Notes: a model not told the origin generated them from the sequence alone. Positions 24,801 to 36,513 are shown, counted from the first letter of the stretch. The stretch is 64,000 nt of DNA from Tenodera sinensis (GCA_030765045.1 CM060967.1:125161412-125225411), one strand, 5' to 3'. Numbers and translations are program-made.

Positions 24801-25714
24801 AATATCTTTAGGCAGAGGTGCGAGAGCCGTTGTACACTCTTCAATAACTACTACCACTATCAGATAGTAGACATTAATAGTTTCTAAAATTGTCTTACTT
24901 TAACTAAACTTGCATAACTCATTGAATCTTTGAACAACTTAGCATTTTAATGATTATTTTATTCCATAGAACTTTATGCATCAGTAATAAAACCGTTCAA
25001 AATATAAAGTTTGAAATTATGAATCTTATTTCCATTAGGTACTGCATACATCAAGAGTAAATTGAATGAGGTATAGGGAAAAGATTTTAAAATAAACAAA
25101 TTGTAGACACGATCGTAATACAAACAAAATGAAGACCTATGGGTAAGTATCCATTCGTGCATCTGAAGCAAAAGATCACGTGCGGAACCTAAGCTTGTCT
25201 GCTTCTTCCGATCGAAATTACCTTCTGTATTCCTAAGAAAGCACAAAAGAAAGTGAGGATATAAAATATATGTATTAATATTAATGACTTAAGGCCGGAG
25301 GGACGTGCGTTCGCATGCGATACAGGTTAGCTGGATGCAGAGCATGAATGACGTCAGAAGTACAGCACGGCTATCAAATGTGTGAACAACTGCCAGTAGA
25401 AGAAAAATCGAAAAAAAAAAAAAATAGTGAAGTATTGTCTTGCAAGGTATGCAGACGCAAGGTCAAGGTGTAGTATAACGCGACTGTTTTGTTTCTTCTC
25501 GCAGTGAGCTGCAGACATGGAGTAATAGTGTTCTTTAGTGTTCATATGATGTTTGTAGGTTTCTACAGTGAGACGGTTTTCATAGTTAGGCTGTACCTAC
25601 CGGTTGTTTACATGCGCGAGCGATAACAGTAAAGTTCACGTGCAGTATACCTATGGAAAAACGCACACGATTCCGACCTTTATTAATGACTATGGCTGTC
25701 ATATTAATGACTAT
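24801..25714. other. Non-coding DNA, no gene seen
   Basis: Contains a perfect CRE-type palindrome TGACGTCA near 25349 and an A run near 25411. The 25290-25340 part is locally CpG-rich. Nothing else supports a promoter. Confidence 0.45.
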
Positions 25715-26108
25715 AGTTCGGAAGGGGAAGCTTAGCACCTCAACCTACAGAGGTTGTGCTTATGCCTCTGAAGGGGTGCCATCCAGGATGGAGGGGGAAT
25801 GCTAAAGATGGTCGGACCTGAGCAGAGACGACAACAAGAGGCAATGTTCCTAACGGTTACGGATTGAAACTTCCCAGTGGCGGCTCATACAACCGACTGC
25901 GCCCCCCCTATGGGCTTACACATCTCCAGGGGGATACGGGAGCCGAAGACTTCACACGATCCCGAGGATGAGGATTTACGGAGAGCGAATACCTCGTCAT
26001 ACATGCCAAAGCTCCCGCCAACACTTAGCACTCTAAAAGAAAGGGCGGAAAATTCGAAGAATGTAAGTATCCTTCCCAGCATTGACCTAGCAACCCGTGG
26101 AAACCCTG

Positions 26109-26150
<42 letters not shown>

Positions 26151-26226
26151 ACCTGTGGTATGGAATGCACGATCTTCCGAATGCAGGCCATATGCGCTAC
26201 AGCCTGAGTCATCCCGCTCGGCTAAC
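25715..26226 (-). mobile_element. SINE G, copy 3
   Basis: On the minus strand the tRNA-like head begins AGCCGAGCGGGATGACTCAG near 26224, as in the copies at 55.6 kb (minus) and 57.05 kb (plus). The B box is eroded (GTGCATTCCATACC). Body words such as CCTTCCCAGCATT, GGCGGAAAATTCG and the GGGTGCC/GGCATAAGCAC 3' region follow. A 41-bp A run has expanded in the body. Confidence 0.65.
26109..26149 (+). repeat. Poly(A) tract inside SINE G
   Basis: 41 A at the site where other G copies have only GGAAAAAATTATGG. It is an internal expansion, not a 3' tail. Confidence 0.95.
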
Positions 26227-27292
26227 ATTAAAGATATATCTAAGATCAGATTGTGGGCGATAAGAATCCAAATTATTGCTTTTATCTTCTGCATACTTTA
26301 CCTTATTATTAAAGTACGTAATTGCAAGAAATTTCACATTATCTCCAGTGTAGTTGTTAAGGAAGGAAAGGCAGTAACTAAAATTTTCTGCCAAATTTAA
26401 AGAACACGTTCATGAATATGATATGATTCTGAAAAGAGGCATAAATAGCACTCTGTTGTGCAGCAGACATTTACTCCTTTTAACACCGGCCTGTTGCTTC
26501 ATATACCTTGTGGTTAACCATCAGGTATGATGTAAATAACAGAAGAAATTAATACGTGGGCTGATGTACCGTTATGCTTGGCTAACTTGAAAATATCACC
26601 TATTACTGCAATCTAAAGATACAGCATCCCCTTATGAAAAATTGGTCTTTCGTGATAGAGCTTAGTTCAACTGTGAATTATTTAGCATCTTATTCGCAAC
26701 AAAACTGCTTTCTCACATGATCCGATTTCCTTGAGAGGCAGAAGGAAGCTGCATGAAATATGATACCTTATGCCATACTTCGATAGGGCAAGCAGTGAAA
26801 GTTGCCAAAAACTCTGGCCCATAGCGTTTAACAGAGCGTGGATATCTCCCTAACAATGGATTAAACGCTTTAATTACCTTGGGCGCAGCGAATCCATATA
26901 ATCACACTGTCTTAGCAATTTATAAACACTTAAGTAATTTCGGAAACCTAGTGGTGCGAATTCATATCCATTGCGTCATTGAAAGTAGGCTTTCATTGTT
27001 GTTACTAAATCTTCAAAACAGCCAATTAGCGCACAGCATTTCCGTTCAGCTATTTTGCTTTGATATTGTGAAACAAAACGTTACTATATGAGTTTCTAGT
27101 TTTGTGCTCTAAATACCTGCTATTCGAGTTGAAAATAAAAGAGAAAACGCTAGACCAAAACATAAAATATTTCCCCATACAGCCCACAAACAATTCATAA
27201 AACCTGAAAATAAATCCCATGTCTTAACTTAATATTTTGTAGAACTCCAATCTTAACGCAATACTACAGAAAGCTGAAGTAGAAATCAGTTG
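26227..27292. other. Non-coding DNA, no gene seen
   Basis: No repeat or exon recognised. Confidence 0.55.
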
Positions 27293-27422
27293 CTTTAAAA
27301 CGACAGCTCCATATCAGTAGATTTACTGGCATGTAAAAGAACTCCTGCGAGACTAAATTCCGGCACACCGGCGACACGGATATGATCCTGGCAATTGACA
27401 GCGTCACTAAACACAAAATAAA
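27293..27422 (+). mobile_element. SINE B, 5'-truncated copy
   Basis: AACGACAGCTCCATATCAGT, TTTACTGGCATGTAAAAGAA, CTCCTGCGAG, CCGGCACACCGGCGACACGG, ATGATCCTGGCAATTGACAG and CACTAAACACAAAA match the reverse complement of 35.46-35.58 and 61.81-61.93 kb. The tRNA head is absent, as in ordinary 5' truncation during target-primed reverse transcription. Confidence 0.85.
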
Positions 27423-27454
27423 AACAAAGAAGACTTTAAAAACATCCTCAATTC

Positions 27455-27790
27455 TAAATTATGGTTTACTTAGTTTATCGAACATTTTGATTTTCTCAAA
27501 AGTGGCTAAAATGCTGATTAAATTAGCATATCTATAAGATAATTTCATGACAAATGAAATGTATATCTTGAATTTTCTGGGAATAGCCTCTAAGTTCTCT
27601 TCATTGTGAATGACTTTTGCGTAACTGATGAACCGTAAGAAAAAAGACAAATTCTCACTGCGTAAACAAATGTATCTCTCATTAAAGCACACAATGTGTG
27701 TCAAATACGTTTTTTTTTTAAGGTTAACCAGTTCCAAGATATTCTTCTTATTGGTTTAAACTTTCCAATACTTATGGTCATCACAGAGTG
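27455..27790 (-). repeat. Dispersed repeat D, internal fragment
   Basis: ATTTTGATTTTCTCAAAAGTGG, ATGACAAATGAAATGTATAT, CTTGAATTTTCTGGGAATAG, TTTTGCGTAACTGATGAACCG and T8AAGGTTAACCAGTTCCAAG are collinear with 49760-50050. Confidence 0.7.
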
Positions 27791-27902
27791 ACCAGCTCTT
27801 AAAACGTTTGACTGTCATTTAAGCCTACTTACAAAATGGGTTTACTTCCCATTGTGTAATAAACCATCTTTGCAAACATTTATGTTTATTAACATGAAGC
27901 GA

Positions 27903-27920
27903 CCCCCCCCCCCCCCCCCC
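27903..27920 (+). repeat. Poly(C) tract
   Basis: 18 consecutive C. Confidence 0.97.
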
Positions 27921-28261
27921 GCCCTTTCTTAGGTGTCTACATGTCTACAAGCGTTTGCGTTGTTGTTGGTTTACAGAAAGTGCAATCTCATTACTATATC
28001 AACTATTATGTACTAACCGTACTGTTATTGCACCTTCAGAAACAAAAGCTTGACACGTTTCGTTCCATCACGTGCGCACCCATCCACTTAACCTGTAGAA
28101 TTGTTGCTGATTGAGTTGCCAACTGATGCAAATGATACTTGGCAATGGTGCTTGCTTTGTTTTCTTAGAGACCCGTTACATTAATTATTGTTTATATTCT
28201 TGCAATTCATATGCAGATGGGATGTAAGAAAAGTACTCAAAGAAAATACTTCCATTTGAAG

Positions 28262-28441
28262 TTAGTCCATTTTTACTCTCTACTGCGCAGCTACAGAAGT
28301 AGATCAAGTATTCCATTCCACCGAGATTTCACCGTAAATACATGTTTTGAAGACCTCTAGACCAAAAAATGTATTTTTAGAAAAAACGTTTCTGTGCATG
28401 GCCGTCAAGAAGGGGGGGCAAGGGTAGCCCCCCCCCCCCCC
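28262..28441 (-). repeat. Dispersed repeat D, end-2 fragment with G/C runs
   Basis: TTACTCTCTACTGCG, GTATTCCATTCCACCGAGAT, TTCACCGTAAATACATGTTT, GAAGACC and TTTTTAGAAAAAACGTTTCTG match 49460-49600. The piece ends in a G7 run and a C14 run (28428-28441) separated by GCAAGGGTAG, able to pair as a hairpin. Confidence 0.65.
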
Positions 28442-29362
28442 TTGGAAGTTGGTGAACTAAATGTGCAATCAATTACTATTTAACTATTATTTTAATTTTG
28501 ATGTAAAGAACAATTTTTATTTAGCACAAATGAATACAGTTATCTGCAACAAATATTACGAGGTTGACAATAAAATAATGAATATTATCTGATTGCAAAC
28601 TTCCATTACAGATTTCAGGATGTGTTTCGAGTTCAGCATCACAATATAATTTTATAATATTTTGCAAGCGTTTATGGAATGCTAGTTCAGCCCTATTCGA
28701 CTTTAGGAAGCACCACATCCCAGGTCGTTAACAGGTACGGTAAAAGACGACATATTACAGAAGGCGAAATATTATTAAAAATATTCACGTTTCAGAATGG
28801 TTATTAGAATAATTTAAATACTGGAGATCTTATGGAAGATGTATTGAATAAATAATAATGCTTAAAATCCAGGTACGTATAATTCACCAGTTGCATCAAG
28901 GATAAAGGCTTGAAAAGTTTTCACAAATGTTCTTAGTAATCTCCATTTCGAAACAATATTTCGCGCATTTTATATATCCATAAAATCCAATTAAAATTAC
29001 AAATTCGTGAATGCAGAAATGAACAATTTAACTGTAAATTTGGAGCGATCTATTCGTCCTTTTATACATGTACACATTACTTTATTGGTACCTTTTAACA
29101 GATTATGTTTGAACAAAATGGAAAATAGGATACACAAAGATAAATATTATAGCTTTACCAACATAACTTTACGTCCTCTTCACGTAACGCCATATTAAAC
29201 GCCCGATTCCACAAGAAAATAAATTTCATTCACATTTTTCCAATACAAGCTAATGTAAAATATTCCCCGCTTTGAACAAAGAGGCACAGGGAAATACTAG
29301 CGATTAGAAGAGCATAAGTTGCGCCACAGCTACATTATACGAAGGAGAAAACAGTCGAACTT
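28442..29362. other. Non-coding DNA, no gene seen
   Basis: AT-rich, no recognisable repeat or exon. Confidence 0.55.
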
Positions 29363-29530
29363 ACCCAAATAAAACACAATATCCGGCAGGAAGACGTGCA
29401 ACAAACTGGCGCACGCTGAAGCCAGCAAGATGCACGCCGAGTAAGCTGCAGGCTACCCTGCGAGAAACTCTCGCGACCAATTAGAGTGCGCCAAACGCCG
29501 GGCGGCAGCTTAAAACACGCCGACAACACA
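29363..29530 (-). promoter_or_regulatory. GC-rich islet with strong minus-strand donor, candidate first exon
   Basis: About 160 bp of CpG-rich sequence in AT-rich DNA. On the minus strand it runs to TTTATTTGGTAAGTTCG, a near-consensus 5' splice site at about 29363. ATTGG (inverted CCAAT) lies in the islet near 29480. The pattern fits a transcription start with a non-coding or short first exon. A minus-strand frame (29335-29529) is open but not recognisable. A GC-rich mobile fragment remains possible. Confidence 0.25.
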
Positions 29531-31949
29531 CTGTTAACTTGCTATAATAAATATTTTTAAGGACTGTCAGTGCCGCTTATGTGTATATCCATTCTTTTTG
29601 AAAACATTTATTCAGGGCCGAGTGGTAGCATCTGTGAGTCGTATTGCTATTGTGACAAAACGATAAAATCAGTTCGGTAACTTTTCTATCCCTTTATTGT
29701 CTTCTAAAATGTTACCACCACTACACTGTTTACTTCTCGTCGTTAACACAGTCCACAGTCTTTCGGGCAATCACAACTCAAATTTTTACTTCTCATAACT
29801 TCCTCGGTCCTTTTAGTGTCTTTATTCACTTCTTCTGTCTCATACTCTAATTACTGCGTTACAATCACTCGTGACGCTCGTTGAATCTTCTCACGACGAT
29901 ACACACACGCACAGCTTTCTCACATTCACTGACATACAACTTAAATGCTAAAAAATTAACAAGATACACAGTAACGATACTGCTACTCCAAAAAATACAG
30001 TTAAATATAACACAAAGGGATGTCGAAGATTAATTCCAGGTTTAATTTTTTTAAAATAATTAATTTCTTACCCTAGCTGTTTAAAGCCCTTTGATTGGTT
30101 CTTCAATTGGCGGTTGAATTAAAATATTCGTCATTATTTTTCTCTTTGTTTGAAATTAAAAATTCAGTTCTGAATTCATAAAAATATAAGAGTGATTGGT
30201 GTGGATAAATTGGAAGATGTTCTTGAAGATATAATAAAAATCAGGTCCTTTATTTACTTTTTGCTGTTTTTTTTTCTTTTTTTTTTTCAAAATCATTTGA
30301 AGGAAATTTGAATTTGCAAAACAAATTCAAAACGTAAGTAATGCAAATGTTTTCTAAAATCTTGAAACCGAATTTAAAATTGAATGTAGTGATTCAGACA
30401 CATGTTTAAGACATGTTTAATAGTTTATTTATTTACTCTCTAAATAATCGTTGGTATTACAACAATGTTTATAAACTATTGCATTAATTTTATAATTTTC
30501 TTAAAATAATTCAAGAAAGTGCCATTATTACATAGTAGTTAGTATATAATTGAAGAATGCAGTAAAAGTTCAGGAATATTGCATAAACAGGAAGCGATTT
30601 CACCAATTCCTATGAAAACTATTACGCTGAAGCTAAACTTATCAACGTCATGATCCATTGTTTCCGAAACGACTTAAAACGTCAAAAATGTAGATGCATG
30701 ACTAACAAGTTTTCCTTTGAATTTCTTTTTTTTATAATAACGTGGTTCACTAAGGAAGATAGGAGCCCTTTCTTAATTACACAATTTTAATAATACGTAT
30801 AGTAATTAATATTTCAAAACAACTTAAAACTACACCACTGAGATGTTGATTTATTATGTCAAATTTTAATTTAGTTATCTTTAATAGCTCTGGAGAAGGC
30901 GGGTAATTTGCTTATGTCAAAAAATACAATTTACAGAAACAACTGTTAAAATTAAAAATCGACAAAAATACTCAAATATATTTACAAAAAATAAATTACA
31001 TTTCTTGACTATACGGAAGCTGCCATATTTAGAAGTGATACAGACTTTCAGAGCAAAATGTTCCCAAAAAGATGAACGAAATGCACCTCTGTATTCCAAA
31101 GAGTACAAGATTTGTGATTTTGTTGTGTAAAATTATGCAGAGTACATAAAATATGTTTAAAGTACAACTTGTGTGCTTAAAATGATGAAATATAAATCAA
31201 ATTAGAGAGAAAAGCCCATTTTATATAAAACTACATCAGAAAGATTAAAACTGTTATTTTTTGGTAATCTTTCCATTTATTCTTCCCTTCAAATCCACTT
31301 CTTTAAAACTACCCAGATAAAAAAGAAGATGCTTAGGGTAAAACAATTTATCCCAAAAATCCAATTCGAATTTCCGTGTCAGTACATTAATTTTGAGATA
31401 CGAGATGAGGACTAGTTGACGCTACAACCTGAAAATAACGCGCAGTTTTTCTAACACAGTCATGGAATTGGTCCCGACCGCTGAACGAGTTGTACTGATC
31501 TCAGAGATGGTTCAGAAGATTTCGCAAGGGCCCTCGGGGTGCGTTGTGTGATGAGCGATGGCGAAAGCCTTAGAGGTCAGCACGAAATGTTAAACCAAAG
31601 TAAGAATTGGCGATAACTGTTGTTCAAAGTGAAGAGAGAAGTGAAAGTTTAATATTATGAATAATTTGGCCCGGAACGAGACTCAGGGTCTGGGGCAGTG
31701 AGTTGATTACTGTTGCCAAGAGGGGGCGTGCTAGTTCATCTTCACGTGTTAGCTCCTACTCTCATTATTTAGGTATTACAACATACGTACGTATGTACTC
31801 GTAATATGGTTAGGCAACGCGCTGAAATCCTCAAATTGCAACCTGGGCATGAGCACCGTGATTACAAGCTTTAGGAGATTAGTGTTGGGAACTTGTTTGG
31901 AGTGATGAGATGGTTCCATAAGTACCATTACATCCATTTTAGTAAGATA
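29531..31949. other. Non-coding DNA, no gene seen
   Basis: GGCCGAGTGGTAGCATC near 29615 resembles an isolated tRNA A box without a clear B box. A C-interrupted T run lies at 30267-30287. The rest is AT-rich and unremarkable. Confidence 0.5.
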
Positions 31950-32300
31950 TAGGGACAGTGTGCGAGGTAGTCGCATTTAGAGGGTCGTGGCTTCGATCCC
32001 AGCGACCGACCTTCCTTAAACATGGTTCTTTCCAGGGGATCCTCGAATGCTGGGAAGGATAATTACAATCCCCGAATTTCCTGTCCCTCAATTGAACCTC
32101 ACATCTCCTCAGCTTCATCCCCTTGACTGTTTCAGGGTTGTAAGCGTCGGTAGGAGTCACCGTATTGCACGGCAGGGGAAAAGGATACCCTCTGCAAACC
32201 TTCGTCCAGATTGGGGTGGTTTCCGAGTTAGGGATGTGTAAGCCTGCAGGTAACAGTTGTACGAGCTTCCACCGGGGAGTTTCAACCTAAACTCTGTAGC
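31950..32300 (+). mobile_element. SINE G, copy 4 (head and proximal body)
   Basis: GTCGTGGCTTCGATCCC (B box) is followed by CAGGGGATCCTCGAATGCTGG, CCCGAATTTCCTGTCCCTC, TTTCAGGGTTGTAAGCGTCGG, collinear with 57105-57300. The A-box half is eroded. Beyond about 32190 similarity to the other G copies becomes weak. Confidence 0.6.
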
Positions 32301-33534
32301 GATCCTACCCTCTCCTGTAACGTCCCCCCGTTACGAATGCCCTCTGTGCCCCGTTCAGTTTACCCCTCCCTCCCGGTGGATGCACCGCCAAGAGGAACTC
32401 TTTGCTCTTTCGCTCTCATTGTTAGGTGTTTATTTGAGGCGAGTGGTGTGAGGTAGCTTGGCCTTGGATTTTTTACGCACGCCGCCGCCAGGTGGCCTTA
32501 AATCTTTGAGAAATGCACCCGCGGCTATGTCACAATATGAACTATACATTCCTACAAATCAGAAACAAATAAGAACTAGTGTTCTGGAAACACCTGTATG
32601 TGATCGCAAAACTCTTTATCAACAGACATTTACAAATCTTGTTTATATTTGCTGAAATTGCACAATCTAACACTTTTTATTGAGCTATACTTAAATATTT
32701 CTTTCCTCTATTCGGTTCTTGTTGTTGCAGACGGAAACTATTTTCCTTTTCGTCAAAGAATAGCAAGTGAAATGGTGTGTCTTTAGCCCACTTTCGTCAG
32801 CTACTCATGCAACGAAATAGAGGAAAATGTTCTGTTTGTAATTTGTATCAAATTTTACATCACGATAACGTGAGAAGTGCTCTGATCCATGATCCACGCA
32901 GGACGTTTCCTTTCTTACCATTGTCTACATGCACATTTGGCACGCATGACGCGATTTTGTCCATTTTCTTTCCGCAGCAAAAGAGAGCTCGACCTAATGT
33001 TAACCGCTCACATTAAACCCTACTTTCAGTGTTTCCTTAAATGGTCTACAGACAGAAACACATATACCTCTGTCGTGACGCATGTCATAATTGCATCCAG
33101 TTATGTAATGATTTCAACAAATAATGAGTCTAAAAGAACGTAAGTTAGGTTTTGTTCTCAGGTGAACGTTAATGTCTCCGCTACACGAGCAGAAACAAAT
33201 CACGAATTCTTTGATTACTGTTGCAGCTTTCTAACCTCATAAAGTCTTTTCCATGTCAGAAAATTATAACGAGTGATTAGCTTGACTTGTATTAATATTG
33301 TTGCATTTAATGCGCCTTGTCACGCTCCAAATACCTTTCTTTGTTTCGTCAACTACTTTATGACTGTAATACCAATACACACATTAAAACTGTAATTGGT
33401 AATGTGACTTGTTTGGACAAGTGACTCATGTTAATGTATGCGATGGAATAATTTGAAGCTATTAAATAGAATATTAAAATGTGTAGCTATGCGTGTTCCT
33501 TGGATCACAAGAGTATAGCGTATCTATATCTTTT
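32301..33534. other. Non-coding DNA, partly old repeat
   Basis: 32300-32420 is GC-rich and may be the distal part of SINE G copy 4. The rest is AT-rich with no exon recognised. Confidence 0.45.
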
Positions 33535-33925
33535 TTCGTTTTCTTTCTTTATCTCATCACCCTCCCCTCCCCTTATGTGGGACTTACACTCTCTAGAACT
33601 TACAAGGCACTGCCTAGGGTCAGATGTCTGTTGGGGAGCACAGAAACCTATGGACCGGACAGAGTGAAGACCTGGAAGCTGGTAGTCAGCCAAGCACCAG
33701 GTATGAGAGTGAGGAAGAGGATGATGTGAAATGCAGCCGAAATGTATGATTGGAAAGGTGATGATGGAGCAGTTGGTGTAATCAGTGGCGAGGAAATCCG
33801 AGAACACAGAGAAAATCCGCCCAGACGCCGCTTCGTCCACCACGAATACCACGTGCGAGTCGCTGGAACACAGTTAATACCGAGCGAGATATTTCCGCGG
33901 TAACGTGTGACCCTGATATTCGATA
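33535..33925 (-). mobile_element. SINE A, long form, reverse copy
   Basis: Reverse-complement of 33570-33860 aligns along its whole length with 8206-8490: GTATTCGTGGTGGACGAAG, CACCAACTGCTCCATC, CATACCTGGTGCT, CTTCCAGGTCTTCACTCTGT, GCTCCCCAACAGACATCTGA. The tRNA head is degraded. The tail side (33529-33560) is T-rich on the plus strand. Confidence 0.8.
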
Positions 33926-33989
33926 GGTCCCAGGAACGGTTGTCGACATTCCAGCAGGTTGGTAGACGAAGGCTGGGGTAGTTCCTCTT

Positions 33990-34163
33990 CTACCACGAAT
34001 TTTCTGTCCGCATTATGTATTTCAGAGTTGCAGGACCAGGCAACGGCGGTTGGTTTGGTGCGGCCGGCGGTGACATTTGCGCTGTTAAAGAGTTTCCCCC
34101 GGCGCTTGGCTGGACAGCTGGGGCCCCTTCGTGACAGCGATTCGTTTCATTCCGGGACACCAT
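33990..34163 (-). CDS. Possible small coding exon, GC-rich ORF of 57 codons
   Basis: ATG at 34163 in a favourable context (CAACATGGTG) opens 57 codons ending TAG at 33990. The product starts MVSRNETNRCHEGAP, has a Pro/Ala-rich middle (SPPAAPNQPPLPGP) and ends TENSW. After the stop, another frame stays open towards the adjacent SINE, so this may be a frameshifted relic. GC content is far above the surroundings. No family is recognised, no clear splice sites bound it, and the GC-rich block 33930-34380 may itself be an unrecognised mobile element. Treat as a hypothesis only. Confidence 0.2.
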   Translation of the reverse strand: MVSRNETNRCHEGAPAVQPSAGGNSLTAQMSPPAAPNQPPLPGPATLKYIMRTENSW

Positions 34164-35454
34164 GTTGAAGAGAGCCAGGGCTAAATCGTGCTAGCGCCAA
34201 GATTGGTATTTTGGACGTATTCTGGCACACATTTTCTTCCGGATCTTGTCAGCTTTTGGGTCTCCTCTTCATGTCTTCCTCCCAGGGGCCACATCGGAAG
34301 CACAAAGCTCCTACTACGGGCTATATGCGGTGCATATTCCAATAGCCAACGGTTTCCCCACTTGTTAACCCTACTCCATCCGTTTAATATTAATAATCAC
34401 AAATATATTGCAACCTGAAACCAGCAAAACACGTTTTTTCGATTCTAAAGCCCGCTTCTGTTTAACATCATAATATACTATCTATTATTGATATTGTCTA
34501 CTGCATAAGAGTACATCGCATTAAAAATTCGGAAAAACTGTCTCCTCGCAGCTTAATCTGAGTTTAGATATATTAAAACACGGCATCATTAAAGGTATAA
34601 ATTACCAAAGTCTATATTTTAGTCTGCGTGGCATTCCCATAGCCTGAAGATATTCAAGTGGGATACACATTTATTTTAATTCACCAATTAAAATCTTAAA
34701 CCTACCTCTGAAAGGGAAATGTACTCGTACTTTTGGAGCATAAGAGTTAGACTTTATTGCTACCATTTTCAGAGCACTGCGTATCACTTGGTTGTAATCT
34801 ACTTATGCTACAAACTGGTGCCATTCACGTAATAACAGCGGAATGCTCTTACCAGCAATGCCAAGAACCTCCTCTCCTCTGTTCTGTCTCTCTGTACAAC
34901 ACATCAAGATATAAAATAAATTTAGGCGTTTGTATGCAACTGCACGCTTCTTTACAAGGTATCTTGGCATTTTATATCGTTCCGAGAATTACATGTTTCT
35001 TCATAGCAGTGAATTTTCTCTTTAAACCGTCAAAGTGCTCTACAGCAAGATAAAGAAGAAATTCTTTCCTAATGTGAAACTAAGATAAGTAACCGTTAAT
35101 GTCCTTTAAATTGCATATTAAAGAGGTATTATGTGTTAAGTTATTACGTAATACATAAGGAGTATAATTAAAATCGCCTGCGTTATCCACCAAAATTCTT
35201 ACGTCTCATTAAAGTCATTATTTCCTCTTAATGGGATTTGAATATCTATTAAAATATGTTTTTAAATGTAGCATTAAATTCTAAAATCCTAAAGCTGTTA
35301 ATATGTAAAAACTGAGGAAAGGTTTTATCACAGCATCAATTAACTAAATGCTCTATGATGTCAGGAAGGAAATCTCTTCATCCTAATAACCCTCCTAGAA
35401 AATCTGCGAGAAGTACAGATTAATGAGACAGGACGGGGAGGGGGATTAGAAAAT
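34164..35454. other. Non-coding DNA, GC-rich start then AT-rich
   Basis: 34164-34380 is GC-rich and unique within the window. Its minus-strand frames are interrupted. From 34.4 kb on the sequence is AT-rich with nothing recognised. Confidence 0.45.
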
Positions 35455-35676
35455 CTTTTTTGTTGTTTAACGACGCTGTCAATTGCCAGGATCACATCAG
35501 CGTCGCCGGTGTGCCGGAATTTCGTCCCGCAGGAGTTTTTTACATGCCAATAAATCTACTGACATGAAGCTGTCGTTTTTAAGCACACTTAAAAACCATC
35601 GGCCTGGGCCGGGTTTGAACCCGGGACCTTGGGATCAGTAGGCCAGCGTCTAACCAACTGAGCCACCCAGACCGAC
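35455..35676 (-). mobile_element. SINE B, copy 1, full length
   Basis: On the minus strand: tRNA-like head TCGGTCTGGGTGGCTCAGT (A box GTGGCTCAGTTGG), B box GGGTTCAAACCC, body with GGCATGTAAAAAACTCCTGC, CCGGCACACCGGCGACGCTG, GATCCTGGCAATTGACAGCG and tail GTCGTTAAACAACAA. The 5' and 3' edges of the head (TCGGTCT / AGGCCGA) can still pair, but extra bases before the acceptor side and an irregular anticodon region argue against a functional tRNA. Confidence 0.85.
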
Positions 35677-35703
35677 GGGGGGGGGGGGGAGGGGGAGGGG
35701 GAG
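35677..35703 (+). repeat. G-rich run next to SINE B
   Basis: G13 followed by A-separated G5 blocks, a sequence with G-quadruplex potential, adjoining the SINE 5' edge. Confidence 0.95.
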
Positions 35704-36463
35704 GCGAAATTATTTTAGAAAAGGAATAACTTAGTATCTTATACTCTGTATCTACGTGGTTGTGAGATGCAGAGCCTGCTCTTGCTTTCATGCCATACCC
35801 CTTGCCTACGAATCTCCAAAACGGTGCTACATCACACGACTGCGATACGTCACACCTAATTTACATACTGACTGTTTTAGAAAACATCCAAATCAGTTGT
35901 AACGTTATTTTTTGAATAACTCACTCTTACATTGCGCATTTTCAAAACACGAATTGTGTGATAATAAAGCAATATGTATGTTGCGAAGATAATAGTTTAA
36001 ATTTGCCGGTTTTATAAGCAACAGTTTAAAACTTGAGATTTTCACCAAAGTAATATACAAATATTCACTATTTATTATAAAATAATCTTACTCCAATGCA
36101 TTTTAGATTTTGGCTTTTATTTAGCACCCTTCTAGCCTCAAGGGTAATTAAAACCCTTATCCCACTTATATTAGATTTGTTTCATTATGGCCAATTTCCT
36201 CAGAAACTTTTTAAGGCTGAAATGTTCACAGCATGTGGACAGTTTTGTTCATTAAGGAGGATATTTTGTCATAGTATGATTAAAATACATCAGCATTTAA
36301 TTTTAAAAAAAAACAACCTTCTCGTTAATATCTAAGTTAAAAGATTGCTTATACTATCCTAAGATGTAATTTAGTTAACTTCAATAGCTTATACCTGAAA
36401 ATTCCCTTCAGAGACAAAGATGTTGAAAGCATTAGATGGGGAACACAAACCTGCATATATTTG

Positions 36464-36466
<3 letters not shown>
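35704..36466. other. Non-coding DNA, no gene seen
   Basis: AT-rich. Plus-strand frames here show no known motif. Confidence 0.5.

Positions 36467-36507
<41 letters not shown>
36467..36507 (+). repeat. (TA)n microsatellite
   Basis: About 41 bp of TA repeat. Confidence 0.97.

Positions 36508-36513
<6 letters not shown>

Noticed and set aside
25346..25356. CRE site TGACGTCA as promoter evidence
   Set aside because: A single 8-bp palindrome without other promoter features; expected about once per window of this size.
35583..35676. Minus-strand tRNA gene candidate with pairing acceptor ends and perfect B box
   Set aside because: Extra bases before the acceptor 3' strand, irregular anticodon arm, and a second retroposed copy with TSD at 61.8 kb show that it is a SINE head.
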